Source: Larkinella terrae (lineage in GTDB: Bacteria > Bacteroidota > Bacteroidia > Cytophagales > Spirosomataceae). Taken from it: a stretch of 64,000 bases of DNA. Both the position numbers and the translations under genes were made by a program. Shown here in pieces: positions 8,760 through 17,148 of the stretch (its first letter is position 1; the number at the start of each line of letters is the position of its first letter). Location: NCBI RefSeq assembly GCF_009668025.1, contig NZ_WJXZ01000014.1, positions 640,448-704,447 on the forward strand, given 5' to 3'. A model generated the notes under the pieces. That model made no database searches. It was given only the letters and a program-made list of their open reading frames with translations, and was not told where the DNA came from.

Positions 8760-8893
8760 ACGTTTGTGTGAAAAATATATTTCACAGATCACTACAGTAC
8801 CGAAAAACGAAGCAAGCCAACTGCGGGGCAGTCAGCGACAGAAGTGTACGGGGAGAAGGCGGTTATCGCGTTTGGTTTTCTACTTTGTGTCAG
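8760..8893 (-). ncRNA. ssrS: Possible 6S RNA (ssrS) between zapA and rny
   Basis: The 143-base gap between the zapA stop and the rny start is GC-rich in its middle and can fold: on the minus strand ACCAAACG pairs with CGTTT(TTC)GGT as a closing helix, with ACTGC-CCC-GCAGT as an inner hairpin. From memory, 6S RNA is often annotated between zapA and rny in Bacteroidota and next to zapA in gammaproteobacteria. 6S RNA mimics an open promoter and binds RNA polymerase. I could not confirm the conserved central bubble, so the call rests mainly on position. The boundaries are approximate. Confidence 0.4.
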
Positions 8894-9187
8894 TTAAGTA
8901 GTTAACGTCGAGTCAATTAGCTCGTCTAAACGGTTTATCCTTTGTGTTATCGTTTCTTGCAGTACCACTTTTTCAGTGCGCGCTTCGAGCCATCTTACGG
9001 TATTCATGACGGCAATAACCGCCAGAATATCCACATCGTCGCGCTTTTTCTTCTTATTTTTTTCCTCCAAAAAACGTTCATTGACGAGACGTCCGGCTTC
9101 CCGGGCGGTTTCTTCGTCTTCAGGAAGAACGCTAAGCGGATAGTTCCGGCCTGCAATTCGGATATTTATTGACAATAACTCTTCCAT
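8894..9187 (-). CDS. zapA: Cell division protein ZapA
   Basis: 97 residues from MEELLSINIRIAGRNYPL; an 8-residue upstream extension is possible but not family-like. The N-terminal globular part has the ZapA pattern (IRIAGRNYPLSV, EETAREAGRLVNERF) and the C-terminal half is a helix suited to coiled-coil pairing (VVLQETITQRINRLDELID). ZapA is a cytoplasmic protein that cross-links FtsZ filaments at the division ring. It sits between a coiled-coil gene and rny, in the order pheT, coiled-coil gene, zapA, rny. Confidence 0.92.
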   Translation of the reverse strand: MEELLSINIRIAGRNYPLSVLPEDEETAREAGRLVNERFLEEKNKKKKRDDVDILAVIAVMNTVRWLEARTEKVVLQETITQRINRLDELIDSTLTT

Positions 9188-9252
9188 CCGTACGGCTTGT
9201 CCAACCGGCACCGAAAACGCGACCTGCGCCTTCGATTTGCCAATAATCTGAT

Positions 9253-9612
9253 TTATGACAAGTCACTCAAATAGGCAATACAGCGATCCAATTCTTCGAT
9301 GTATGCCGTCAACTGTTGCTTCAATTCGGCAGTAGTCTCTGCGTCATTGTGTTTGTTATTTACAATCTTAGGAATATTTGTTGGTTTTGAAAACTCTTTT
9401 GGCGAATTATTCACCATTTTTTCCAATTGCCTCAGTTGATTTTGCTGTTTTGTTACTTCGTTGGTCAATTTTATACGTTCCCGCTCCAGTTCTGCCTTCT
9501 CCAGTTCCAGCGCCAGGATCCGTTGCCGACCTGCATGGACCATCTCGGCCAGGCGAAATGCCTTGGCCTCCAAAGAGTCCATTTGTAACAAAACCGGCGA
9601 TGTCTCGCTCAT
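9253..9612 (-). CDS. Small coiled-coil protein next to zapA
   Basis: 119 residues from MSETSPVLLQMDSLEAKAF. Nearly the whole protein is predicted helical with heptad character (EKAELERERIKLTNEVTKQQNQLRQLEKMV), then a Pro/Asn-rich linker and a second helix (TAELKQQLTAYIEELDRCIAYL). There is no signal peptide or membrane segment. The family is not recognised by name. Its position directly upstream of zapA on the same strand suggests a division-related role, perhaps ZapB-like, but that is inference from context only. A three-unit tandem repeat abuts its start codon. Confidence 0.75.
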   Translation of the reverse strand: MSETSPVLLQMDSLEAKAFRLAEMVHAGRQRILALELEKAELERERIKLTNEVTKQQNQLRQLEKMVNNSPKEFSKPTNIPKIVNNKHNDAETTAELKQQLTAYIEELDRCIAYLSDLS

Positions 9613-9655
9613 GACTGGTTTGAAATTGACCGTTTGAAGTTGACTGTTTGAATTC
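9612..9655. repeat. Three-unit degenerate tandem repeat at a start codon
   Basis: Three units of 14-15 bases in a row: TGACTGGTTTGAAAT, TGACCGTTTGAAGT and TGACTGTTTGAATT. They lie immediately upstream of the coiled-coil gene's start on the minus strand. No inverted partner was found, unlike most other repeats in the window. Confidence 0.7.
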
Positions 9656-9687
9656 GAAAAATCAAACAATCCACCGCAAATACTTGA

Positions 9688-12120
9688 CTATTTTCTGATC
9701 TCCGCGCCCAGTTCCCGCTCGAATGCGGACATGAGTCGGTTCATCGTTTTGTCGATCACCGTATCATTCAGGGTCTGGCCGGGATCCTGCAAAATAAAGC
9801 TGACAGAATACGATTTTTTGCCCGCGCCCAGATTCTCACCTTCGTACACATCGAATACGTTCAGATCGCGGAGCAGTTTCCGTTCGGTATGGTACGCCAG
9901 CCGACTGATCTGCGCGTACGTAACGCCCGTATCCAGCACCAGCGACAGATCGCGCCGAACTTCCGGGAAACGCGAAACTTCTTCAAAAACCACTTTCCCG
10001 TTATACAATTTCAGCAGGTACTGCCAATCGAAATCGGCAAAGAAAACCGGGGTTTGCTTCAGCTCGACCAGCTTCGTCAAACCCGCTTTCACCAGACCCA
10101 GCGAAACGACCGGTTTTTTATTGACCAGCAAAGTCAATCCATACTGGAAGATAGCCGGGTTAGCGGGTTGGTTGTCAGTAACTTTTACCCGGAATGCCGT
10201 CAGTATCCGCTGCACAACACCCGCCAGATCGTGATACGTCAGGGCAGTATCGGCCGAGCGCTGGTTGCCGCCGATCCAGCTCTCCGACTGCATGCGCCCG
10301 GCCATCCAGATGCCCAGATGGGGGCGCTCGGAAAACCGTTCGCCGTCGCGGCTGTAGGTTTTGCCAAATTCGAATATTTTGAGGTCTTTCTGCCGACGAT
10401 TGATGTTGTACACCAGCGTTTCCAAACCGGAAAACAACAGCGTCTGACGCATTACCGATAACTCCTCACTCAGCGGATTCAACAGCCTGACGTCCGCGTA
10501 CGGCAACGTCGCCCGAATGGCGTCGTGGTAGGCCGGGCGGGTCAGTGAATTGCTCAGCGTTTCGTAAAAACCGTTGGCCGCCAGCAACTGACTGGTACGT
10601 TCCTGCAACTGATCGGGGTCGGTTTCGGGAAATTCAGAAAGAAAATCCGACGACAGGTGATCCGATAGCGGCACGTTGCCGAGACCGTAAATCCGCAGAA
10701 TTTCTTCGATTACATCTACTTCCCGTTCCACATCGACGCGGTAGGGGGGAACCGATGCCGTGAAACCCAGCTCGGTCTGGTTGCTGATCCGAATGTCCAG
10801 ACTTTCCAGGATCCGGCTGATTTCCGCCCGGTCGATCTGAATACCGATCAGCCGGTCAACATTTTTATAACGAATCTCGATGGTTCGATCGGAAACCGGC
10901 GCCGGATAAAGGTCGGTAATATCCGAACTGATGGTTCCGCCAGCCACTTCCTGAATCAGCAAAGCTGCCCGTTTGAGCGCGAAAACCGGCATATTAGGGT
11001 CCGTACCGCGTTCGAAGCGGAAAGACGCATCGGTTTTCAGGCCGTGGTGCTGCGATGTTTTCCGAATCCAGGCCGCGCTGAAATAGGCCGATTCGAGAAA
11101 AATGCGGGTCGTCTGCGCCTTGACACCGGATTGCTGTCCGCCAAAAACACCCGCAATACACATCGGTTCTTCGGCATTGCAGATCATCAAATCGTTGGCC
11201 GACAGTTTTCGCTCCACACCGTCGAGCGTGACAAACGACGTACCTTCCGCCACGGTTTTGACAATCACCTGATTGCCGGTAATCTGGTCGGCGTCGAACG
11301 CGTGAAGCGGCTGGCCCAGTTCGTGGCAAACGTAGTTCGTCACATCGACAATGTTGTTGATCGGATTCAGTCCAATGGCCCGTAGCCGTTGCTTTAACCA
11401 GTCGGGCGACTCGCCAACGGTCAGTCCATCAATGGTCAAACCGGTGTAGCGGGGCGCACCTTCCGGGCTTTCAACGATGACTTCAACCGGCAAGTTGGTG
11501 TTGTCAACCTTGAAGTTCTCCACCGAAGGCCATTCGATTGGTCGTTGCAAAACCGCTTTCAAATCGCGGGCCACGCCGAGGTGCGAAGCGGCATCGGCGC
11601 GATTGGGCGTGAGTCCGATTTCAATCTGATAATCGGCTTCCAGTCCGAAATAATTAACGGCGGGCGTTCCGTTGGGCAGGTCGGTATCCAACACCATCAC
11701 CCCGGCGTGCGAAGTTCCCAAACCAATTTCGTCCTCCGCGCAGATCATGCCTTCGGAAGCCGCACCCCGGATTTTCGCCTTCTTGATTGTAAACGGCTCT
11801 CCGCTCACCGGATGCAGCGTGGCACCCACCAGCGCCACGACAACTTTCTGTCCGGCCCGCACGTTGGGCGCTCCGCAAACAATGTGGAGTGGCTCGGCCT
11901 GCCCCGCATCGACGGTCGTCAGGCTCAGCTTATCAGCTTCGGGGTGTTTCTCGCACGTCAGCACTTCGCCGATCACGACGCCTTCCAAACCGCCCGGAAT
12001 GGACTCGATTTTTTCGATACTTTCAACTTCTAAGCCTGTGTCTGTCAGGATTTTGCCAACATTTTCAGGGCTTTCACTCAGGCTTATCAATTGATTGAGC
12101 CATTTATAGGAAATCTTCAT
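9688..12120 (-). CDS. pheT: Phenylalanine--tRNA ligase, beta subunit
   Basis: 810 residues, normal for the bacterial beta subunit. The N-terminal tRNA-binding OB fold is present (VVIGEVLTCEKHPEADKLSLTTVD, about 48-150), followed by the B3/B4 editing region, the B5 domain (VDVEREVDVIEEILRIYGLG, about 460) and the C-terminal FDX-ACB anticodon-binding domain from about 715 (RFPEVRRDLSLVLD). With PheS it forms the alpha2-beta2 enzyme that charges tRNA-Phe; pheS is not in this window. It is the first gene of the minus-strand cluster running into zapA and rny. A -7 element lies at 12142-12149. Confidence 0.98.
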   Translation of the reverse strand: MKISYKWLNQLISLSESPENVGKILTDTGLEVESIEKIESIPGGLEGVVIGEVLTCEKHPEADKLSLTTVDAGQAEPLHIVCGAPNVRAGQKVVVALVGATLHPVSGEPFTIKKAKIRGAASEGMICAEDEIGLGTSHAGVMVLDTDLPNGTPAVNYFGLEADYQIEIGLTPNRADAASHLGVARDLKAVLQRPIEWPSVENFKVDNTNLPVEVIVESPEGAPRYTGLTIDGLTVGESPDWLKQRLRAIGLNPINNIVDVTNYVCHELGQPLHAFDADQITGNQVIVKTVAEGTSFVTLDGVERKLSANDLMICNAEEPMCIAGVFGGQQSGVKAQTTRIFLESAYFSAAWIRKTSQHHGLKTDASFRFERGTDPNMPVFALKRAALLIQEVAGGTISSDITDLYPAPVSDRTIEIRYKNVDRLIGIQIDRAEISRILESLDIRISNQTELGFTASVPPYRVDVEREVDVIEEILRIYGLGNVPLSDHLSSDFLSEFPETDPDQLQERTSQLLAANGFYETLSNSLTRPAYHDAIRATLPYADVRLLNPLSEELSVMRQTLLFSGLETLVYNINRRQKDLKIFEFGKTYSRDGERFSERPHLGIWMAGRMQSESWIGGNQRSADTALTYHDLAGVVQRILTAFRVKVTDNQPANPAIFQYGLTLLVNKKPVVSLGLVKAGLTKLVELKQTPVFFADFDWQYLLKLYNGKVVFEEVSRFPEVRRDLSLVLDTGVTYAQISRLAYHTERKLLRDLNVFDVYEGENLGAGKKSYSVSFILQDPGQTLNDTVIDKTMNRLMSAFERELGAEIRK

Positions 12121-12141
12121 AAATCAACTGGAAATGGATTG

Positions 12142-12149
12142 CAAAGATA
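12142..12149 (-). promoter_or_regulatory. Candidate -7 element of the pheT promoter
   Basis: On the minus strand TATCTTTG matches TAnnTTTG exactly, 22 bases before the pheT start. No TTG is present at the expected -33 distance; that position is occupied by the inverted repeat beginning near 12151. Confidence 0.5.
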
Positions 12150-12150
12150 G

Positions 12151-12306
12151 CTATGATTACGGTGATGGACTATGATTACGGTGATTTTGATGATGGAAAA
12201 TGATGCGTTGTCTCGTACAATCATTGACAATCATTGACAATCATTTTTTAACCTCATTCCGAAACCTCATCCTGCATCATCAAAATCATCAAAATCACCG
12301 TAATCA
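12151..12306. repeat. Inverted repeat of GATTACGGTGATTTTGATGA words
   Basis: The left arm around 12153-12196 contains GATTACGGTGAT twice plus TTTTGATGATGG. The right arm around 12268-12306 carries the complements (CATCATCAAAATCATC, ATCACCGTAATCA). Between them lie three tandem ACAATCATTG units. The stop codon of the DUF1684 gene (minus strand) lies in the right arm. The gap is co-directional, between pheT and the DUF1684 gene. Confidence 0.85.
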
Positions 12307-12927
12307 CTGGTCGTATTTCTCGCCCGCTCGAACCTCGACAGGAAGCGTGTTTTCGGCCGGGGGGAGCGGGCAGGCGTATTCATGATTGTAGGCGCAATAA
12401 GGGTTATAGGCTTCATTGAAATCAAGAACCAGGCGGTTTTCCTTCGCGTCGTCGGGCTTGAAATCGAGGTATCGGCCACCCCCGTAGGTTTCTTTTCCGC
12501 TCGTTTTGTCTTTGAACAAAATCGACAGTGTATTGTCGTGTTTCAGAACCAGCAAACGGCAAACCTCATCGTGAAGCTTAAAAACCGCATGGGCGTATTT
12601 TTCGTACACTTCCTCGCTGCCGTCGGTCAGGTGAACGACCAACTTTTTCCGGTCGGCGAAGGGTTCCAGACGGGCCGAAACGCGGTATTCCGGGTCAGGA
12701 TTGAAATAAACCAGGCTCTTGAATTTGGCTTTATCGGTAAACGGCGACTCGCTGCTGGTGCGGAAATACTCATCTTTGTCTTTCCGTTTTTGCGCCACTT
12801 CCGCGCGATACGTTTCCGGATTGGTGACCGCCGGAGTATCTGTGTTACCGGAATCAAAAAAAGAATAGTAAATGATTGCCAGTACGATCAGAAACAGACC
12901 CACCAGCACAAAACGGTTCCGAGGCAT
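12304..12927 (-). CDS. DUF1684 domain-containing protein, membrane-anchored
   Basis: 207 residues. An N-terminal hydrophobic helix (FVLVGLFLIVLAIIYYSFF) anchors the protein; the rest is the DUF1684 fold, recognised by SSESPFTDKAKFKSLVYFNPDP early and by GGGRYLDFK, DFNEAYNPYCAYNHEYACPLPP near the end. The conserved YNPYCAY...YACPLPP block is the family hallmark. The biochemical role of DUF1684 is not known to me. The gene is upstream of pheT on the same strand with a 180-base repeat-filled gap, so co-transcription is doubtful. Confidence 0.85.
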   Translation of the reverse strand: MPRNRFVLVGLFLIVLAIIYYSFFDSGNTDTPAVTNPETYRAEVAQKRKDKDEYFRTSSESPFTDKAKFKSLVYFNPDPEYRVSARLEPFADRKKLVVHLTDGSEEVYEKYAHAVFKLHDEVCRLLVLKHDNTLSILFKDKTSGKETYGGGRYLDFKPDDAKENRLVLDFNEAYNPYCAYNHEYACPLPPAENTLPVEVRAGEKYDQ

Positions 12928-13068
12928 ACAACTGAGGTTTTGAAGCCGTTAAATTACGAATTCATTGCGTGTTTTTGGTAAACCGGAATCGGTTTGGCCG
13001 GATGAACCGGAATTCTTATCACGAACATCCTGTTAGTCCTTCAATAGCATAATCCCCGTTACGAAACT

Positions 13069-13674
13069 ATGTTTACCGGAATAATCGAAGCCACCGGCGA
13101 AGTTACCAACATCACCGCCGAAGGCACCAACCTCACGTTTCATCTGAAATCATCCATCGCACCCGAGTTGAAAGTTGACCAGAGCCTGAGTCATAACGGA
13201 GTTTGCCTGACGGTGACCTCGGTGCAGGGCGAAACGTATACCGTCACGGCGGTCGACGAAACCCTGAAAAAAACCAATCTGGGCCGGGTAAAAACCGGTG
13301 ACCGGGTCAATCTGGAGCGGTGCATGCCTGCCAACGGGCGGTTTGACGGTCACATCGTGCAGGGCCACGTCGATCAGACCGGGGTGGTTACCGGTATTTC
13401 TGACCAGAACGGAAGCTGGCTGTTCGATTTTCAGTACCGACTGGCTGCCGACGATCCCAAAGAAAACAATATTACCGTCGAAAAAGGCTCTATTTGTATC
13501 AATGGCGTTAGTTTGACCGTTTTTAACTCGGAACCGGATTCGTTCCGCGTCGCCATCATTCCGTACACCTACGAACACACCACTTTTCGCGACCTGCGGG
13601 TGGGCGATGTGGTCAATCTGGAGTTCGATGTGGTGGGAAAATACATAAAAAAAATGCTGGGGTTGTATCAATAA
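13069..13674 (+). CDS. ribE: Riboflavin synthase, alpha subunit
   Basis: 201 residues, normal length. It begins MFTGIIEATGEV, the invariant N-terminus of the family, and consists of two similar lumazine-binding barrels (about 1-97 and 98-195), each with its own copy of the motif (SHNGVCLTVTSV and INGVSLTVFN). The enzyme dismutates two 6,7-dimethyl-8-ribityllumazine molecules to riboflavin and the pyrimidinedione in the cytoplasm. No FMN riboswitch is seen in the 140-base upstream gap. It is followed after 54 bases by the PASTA protein gene. Confidence 0.97.
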   Translation: MFTGIIEATGEVTNITAEGTNLTFHLKSSIAPELKVDQSLSHNGVCLTVTSVQGETYTVTAVDETLKKTNLGRVKTGDRVNLERCMPANGRFDGHIVQGHVDQTGVVTGISDQNGSWLFDFQYRLAADDPKENNITVEKGSICINGVSLTVFNSEPDSFRVAIIPYTYEHTTFRDLRVGDVVNLEFDVVGKYIKKMLGLYQ

Positions 13675-13728
13675 CCGCCCGGCAAACCGCTATTATTGTA
13701 ACCGAACAAAGCGCATCTCTTTGATTTC

Positions 13729-14511
13729 ATGGCGAAAATCAGCACGCGTACCACGGCCGATCTGCTCACTCATATTGGTATTATTCTGAGTTTGTTGGCC
13801 GTCCTGTTTTTAGGATTTTTCTTCCTGTATTTACCCTTCACAACCCACCACGGGCAAACGATTACGGTTCCGGACCTGAGCCGGATGAATACCTCGGAAT
13901 TGGAAGATTTTCTGAATGACCACGACCTGCGGTATGAGGTGAGCGATTGTACGTATGTAGCCGGTGCCGAACCGCTTACGGTGGTGACGCAATACCCAAA
14001 ACCCGGTTTCAAAGTGAAGGAAGGCCGGAAGATTTACCTGACCATCACGACGGAAAATCCGCCATTGATTCCGATGCCTAAACTGGTCGATCAGACCTAC
14101 GTCAGTGCGCAATATGCCCTGGCCAGCAATGGCTTACAGATGGGGAAATTGAAATACGTTCCGGATCTGGCCCAGGGGACGGTTTTGCAGCAACTGTACG
14201 ACGGCAAGGAAATTTTGCCGGGTGCGCGGATTGCCAAAGGGTCAAAAATTGACATTGTGGTGGGCGACGGTCTGGGGAATACTATGTTTGCCGTTCCGGA
14301 CGTTGTAGGTAAACCACGCGACGAAGCCGAAATGTTGATTCGCGGGTCCAATTTGCAGGTTGGCACGATTCTTCCTGTAGAAGATCCTGAAAAAGAAGTC
14401 GGCACCGTTGTCCGGCAGAACCCGGCCGCCAAACCCGGCGCTACCATTCGCGTGGGCGATGTGATTGACCTTTGGGTGGTTGGGCCGGTCGAAAATGATG
14501 ATACACAGTAA
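13729..14511 (+). CDS. PASTA domain-containing membrane protein
   Basis: 260 residues. An N-terminal transmembrane helix (HIGIILSLLAVLFLGFFFLYLPF, about 16-38) is followed by three PASTA domains: TITVPDLSRMNTSELEDFL (from about 44), MPKLVDQTYVSAQYALAS (about 112), and AVPDVVGKPRDEAEMLI (about 190). PASTA domains bind muropeptides or beta-lactams and otherwise tether proteins at the cell wall. There is no kinase or transpeptidase domain, so this is the stand-alone form that is common in Bacteroidota. The T9SS gene starts 2 bases after the stop, so the two are very likely co-transcribed. Confidence 0.9.
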   Translation: MAKISTRTTADLLTHIGIILSLLAVLFLGFFFLYLPFTTHHGQTITVPDLSRMNTSELEDFLNDHDLRYEVSDCTYVAGAEPLTVVTQYPKPGFKVKEGRKIYLTITTENPPLIPMPKLVDQTYVSAQYALASNGLQMGKLKYVPDLAQGTVLQQLYDGKEILPGARIAKGSKIDIVVGDGLGNTMFAVPDVVGKPRDEAEMLIRGSNLQVGTILPVEDPEKEVGTVVRQNPAAKPGATIRVGDVIDLWVVGPVENDDTQ

Positions 14512-14513
14512 GA

Positions 14514-16439
14514 ATGAAGCACCATTTAGGGAACAACAGGCGGTTTTATTGGCTTCAAACGGTAATAGCCAGTGGGCAACGATTGGTTAGGCATGCATGT
14601 AGCCTGAAAACGATTCTTGGCCTGGCCTTCCTGACTTACTTTTGCTTGCCCACGGCTTCGGCTCAGATTCAGATTATACCAATTGAGTCGTTTCCCAAAG
14701 TAACTCCAACGTCAAAATCGGCCACCAGCGGGGCCCGGATTCAGGCCGTGAAGCTGCCTTTTTTCGACGATTTTTCGGGGAGCGCCAATCGGCTCGACCC
14801 GGTTTTGTGGCAATCCGGCAGTGTGTATATCAATAATACGCTGCCCATCAACCAGCCCTCGGTTAATGTTGCAACCTTCGATGGGCTGGATGCCAACGGC
14901 GCACCTTACAATTTTACGGACCCCAACGCGGTTGGTTTATCCGACACGCTGGTCAGCAATCCGATCGATCTGACGGGTTTAACGGCGGCCAACAACATCA
15001 TTTTTAGTTTTTACTGGCAGCGCAAAGGGCTGGGCGAACTGCCCGATCCGCTGGATTCGCTGCGGCTTCAGTTTTTGACCAGCGCCAAAACCTGGGAGAC
15101 GGTCTGGGTCGGGGATTCCACCAAAAAAGGGACGAATAATAACTTTACACAATCGTTCGTCGCGGTCAATCAAGCCCGGTTTTTGCACGCGGCTTTTCAA
15201 TTCCGGTTTCAGGCATTCGGGCGGATGTCGGGCGCGTTCGATACCTGGCATCTGGATTACCTTTACATGAATCAGGGCCGGTCGGCAACCAACCTTTCTG
15301 TCAAAGACATTGCCAGCCGACAACCCGTATCCTCGTATTTGAAGCGGTATACGGCCATGCCCATGAAGCAATACCTGCTGAATCCGGTCGCCGAAACCGC
15401 CGATACCATTCGCACGGATATTGTCAACCTGTTCAACAACTTCAATACCACGAGTTATAATACGGTTATTACGGATCAGCTCACGAAGCAGGTGTTGCAA
15501 CGGTATCAATCCGCTGAGGCTAAACTAATTGGCGCGTTTAGCTCGCAGGTTGTCGGGATGAAACCCCAGCCGTTACCGGCCGGTTTTGCGAATCAGAAAG
15601 CGGTTTTGCAGACGCAGTTTGCCGTTCAAACCACCGACCAGGCTACCATTCCCGGAGTCAATCTCAGTCGGAATGATTCAATTTCGGGCCTGACGGTTTT
15701 GGATAATTATTACGCCTACGACGACGGTACCGCCGAAGCGGCCATTCAGAATACCCAGCGGCAGGGCCGGGTGGCGATGCGGTTTTTGCTGAATAAATCG
15801 GATGCGGTTTCGGGCTTGCAGGTTTGTTTCGCGCCCGTCAAAACCAATCTGACCGGACAAACGGCAGTTTTTAGCATTTACGCCGATGACCGGGGACGAC
15901 CGGGCCGCACCTTGTATCAGAAAGCCGCCGTGATCAGCTACGCCAATTCGCGCAACGGTTTTGTTGACATACCGTTTGACTATAGCGTGGCGGTTACAGA
16001 CACCTTTTACGTGGGCTGGACGCAGGTCAGTGAGGAATACACCGTAGCCTTTGGCTTCGACAAAAACAGTCCGTTTGGTAATCAGGTTTTTGAAGGCCGG
16101 GGTACGGCCTGGGACCCGAACAATCCGGGCGGTGTACCGATGATTCGACCGGTTTTGGGAATGGGCAAGGATGCCCCCATTACGGGCGTTGAAGAAGAAC
16201 CGGAAACCAATACGAAACTGATGGTGTTTCCGAATCCGAATAGCGGTATTTTAATTTGGCAAAATCCGGCCCTTCAACAGATTGATATTGTTGATATAAG
16301 TGGCCGAACGGTTGTCAGCACGCGCCCGGCAGCTGGGCAGAATCAGTTGAATGTGAGTCAATTGGCCGACGGATTCTACATCGTGCGACTGTCGGATGGT
16401 AAAAAGACCGTTGTTCAGAAGTTAATTATTCGAAAGTAA
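14514..16439 (+). CDS. Secreted protein with type IX sorting domain
   Basis: 641 residues with a signal peptide ending near TASAQIQ (about residue 47 from this start; the first 25 residues are unusually polar, so a later start is possible). The main part is beta-rich (FFDDFSGSANRLDPVLWQSG, AIQNTQRQGRVAMRF) and resembles immunoglobulin-like or lectin-like secreted proteins without a clear catalytic site. The last 80 residues form a T9SS type A sorting domain (MVFPNPNSGIL, DISGRTV, LADGFYIVRLSDG, KLIIRK), so it should be exported through the Por secretion system and held at the surface or released. It is coupled to the PASTA gene upstream. Confidence 0.88.
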   Translation: MKHHLGNNRRFYWLQTVIASGQRLVRHACSLKTILGLAFLTYFCLPTASAQIQIIPIESFPKVTPTSKSATSGARIQAVKLPFFDDFSGSANRLDPVLWQSGSVYINNTLPINQPSVNVATFDGLDANGAPYNFTDPNAVGLSDTLVSNPIDLTGLTAANNIIFSFYWQRKGLGELPDPLDSLRLQFLTSAKTWETVWVGDSTKKGTNNNFTQSFVAVNQARFLHAAFQFRFQAFGRMSGAFDTWHLDYLYMNQGRSATNLSVKDIASRQPVSSYLKRYTAMPMKQYLLNPVAETADTIRTDIVNLFNNFNTTSYNTVITDQLTKQVLQRYQSAEAKLIGAFSSQVVGMKPQPLPAGFANQKAVLQTQFAVQTTDQATIPGVNLSRNDSISGLTVLDNYYAYDDGTAEAAIQNTQRQGRVAMRFLLNKSDAVSGLQVCFAPVKTNLTGQTAVFSIYADDRGRPGRTLYQKAAVISYANSRNGFVDIPFDYSVAVTDTFYVGWTQVSEEYTVAFGFDKNSPFGNQVFEGRGTAWDPNNPGGVPMIRPVLGMGKDAPITGVEEEPETNTKLMVFPNPNSGILIWQNPALQQIDIVDISGRTVVSTRPAAGQNQLNVSQLADGFYIVRLSDGKKTVVQKLIIRK

Positions 16440-16442
16440 ACC

Positions 16443-16450
16443 TACTTTTG
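16443..16450 (+). promoter_or_regulatory. Candidate -7 element of the rhodanese gene
   Basis: TACTTTTG fits TAnnTTTG exactly, 30 bases before the rhodanese ATG at 16481 and only 3 bases after the T9SS gene's stop. The -33 element is weak. Confidence 0.45.
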
Positions 16451-16480
16451 GCACGCAATTCTGACAAAACAAAATTTGAT

Positions 16481-16789
16481 ATGGACATTACCGTACAGGA
16501 GCTCAAGGAACGGCTCGATAAAGGCGAGAAAATCAACCTGATCGACGTTCGGGAAGATTATGAATACGAAGAAGATAATTTAGGCGGTGAACTGATTCCG
16601 CTGGGCGAACTGCCGAGCCGGATCGATGAACTGGAAGATCGTCAGGATGAGGAGATTATCCTCCAGTGCCGGTCGGGAGCCCGCAGCGGACGGGCGCAGC
16701 AGTTTCTGGAACAGAACGGTTTTTCCAACGTCCGGAACCTGATCGGCGGCATTCTGGCCTACCGGGAATATGAGCGAAAAAGCAATTAA
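16481..16789 (+). CDS. Rhodanese-like domain protein
   Basis: 102 residues from MDITVQELKERL; the upstream TTG extension runs through the promoter element and is rejected. A single rhodanese domain shows LIDVREDYEYEEDNLGGELIPLGEL (the CH2A region) and the active-site loop CRSGARS with its Cys near 67. Such proteins carry persulfide sulfur on that Cys and pass it to thiols or cyanide. The six-residue loop size is that of sulfur transferases rather than Cdc25-like phosphatases. It is cytoplasmic with no signal peptide. Its physiological acceptor is unknown. Confidence 0.93.
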   Translation: MDITVQELKERLDKGEKINLIDVREDYEYEEDNLGGELIPLGELPSRIDELEDRQDEEIILQCRSGARSGRAQQFLEQNGFSNVRNLIGGILAYREYERKSN

Positions 16790-16796
16790 GTAAATA

Positions 16797-16850
16797 GCGA
16801 ATAACGAATGTCGAAAGGATCTTACGCTTCGATATTCGTTATTCAATGTT
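16797..16850. repeat. Inverted repeat of the GAATAACGAATATCGAA family
   Basis: The left arm GAATAACGAATGTCGAA (16799-16815) pairs with TTCGATATTCGTTATTC (16828-16844), 16 of 17 positions. The loop is 12 bases. It sits between the co-directional rhodanese and antitoxin genes. Related words occur at 24753-24838 and inside mutA at 31563-31600. Confidence 0.85.
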
Positions 16851-16885
16851 TAGTGTTCTATATTGAAAAGATGAGTGATTGCTCA

Positions 16886-16917
16886 TTGATTCCGTTTGAT
16901 CGAAGATTGTAACTTTC
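16886..16917 (+). promoter_or_regulatory. Candidate promoter of the toxin-antitoxin pair
   Basis: TTG at 16886-16888, a 21-base spacer, then TAACTTTC at 16910-16917, one mismatch from TAnnTTTG. The antitoxin start codon is at 16948. Confidence 0.5.
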
Positions 16918-16947
16918 GTCCTTTTATTGTTCACCAAAAACCGCTTT

Positions 16948-17148
16948 ATGGAGACGATCGAAATAGAACTGACGAATCAAAAGGCTCTGAAATTATTGCA
17001 GGATCTGGAAGATCTTAATCTGATTAAAGTAATAAGGAGAACGGAAAAGAAGTCTTCTCTGCGCGGTAAAATACAAACGCAAATGACTGAAAAGGAGATA
17101 GATAGACAATTAGCGTCAATTCGTGACGAATGGCAGAGAGCTATTTGA
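16948..17148 (+). CDS. Putative antitoxin of a PIN-domain toxin
   Basis: 66 residues from METIEIELTNQKALKLLQDL. Short, charged and mostly helical, with a Lys/Arg-rich middle (VIRRTEKKSSLRGK) and an amphipathic C-terminal helix (EKEIDRQLASIRDEWQRAI) suited to wrapping a PIN toxin. No named antitoxin family is certain. The evidence is its place: it overlaps the PIN gene by 19 bases, as is normal for type II toxin-antitoxin pairs, and has its own promoter-like element upstream. Base composition is more AT-rich than the neighbours. Confidence 0.7.
   Translation: METIEIELTNQKALKLLQDLEDLNLIKVIRRTEKKSSLRGKIQTQMTEKEIDRQLASIRDEWQRAI

Noticed and set aside
12928-13068. FMN riboswitch upstream of riboflavin synthase
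   Set aside because: None of the conserved RFN helices or loop sequences is present in the 140-base gap.
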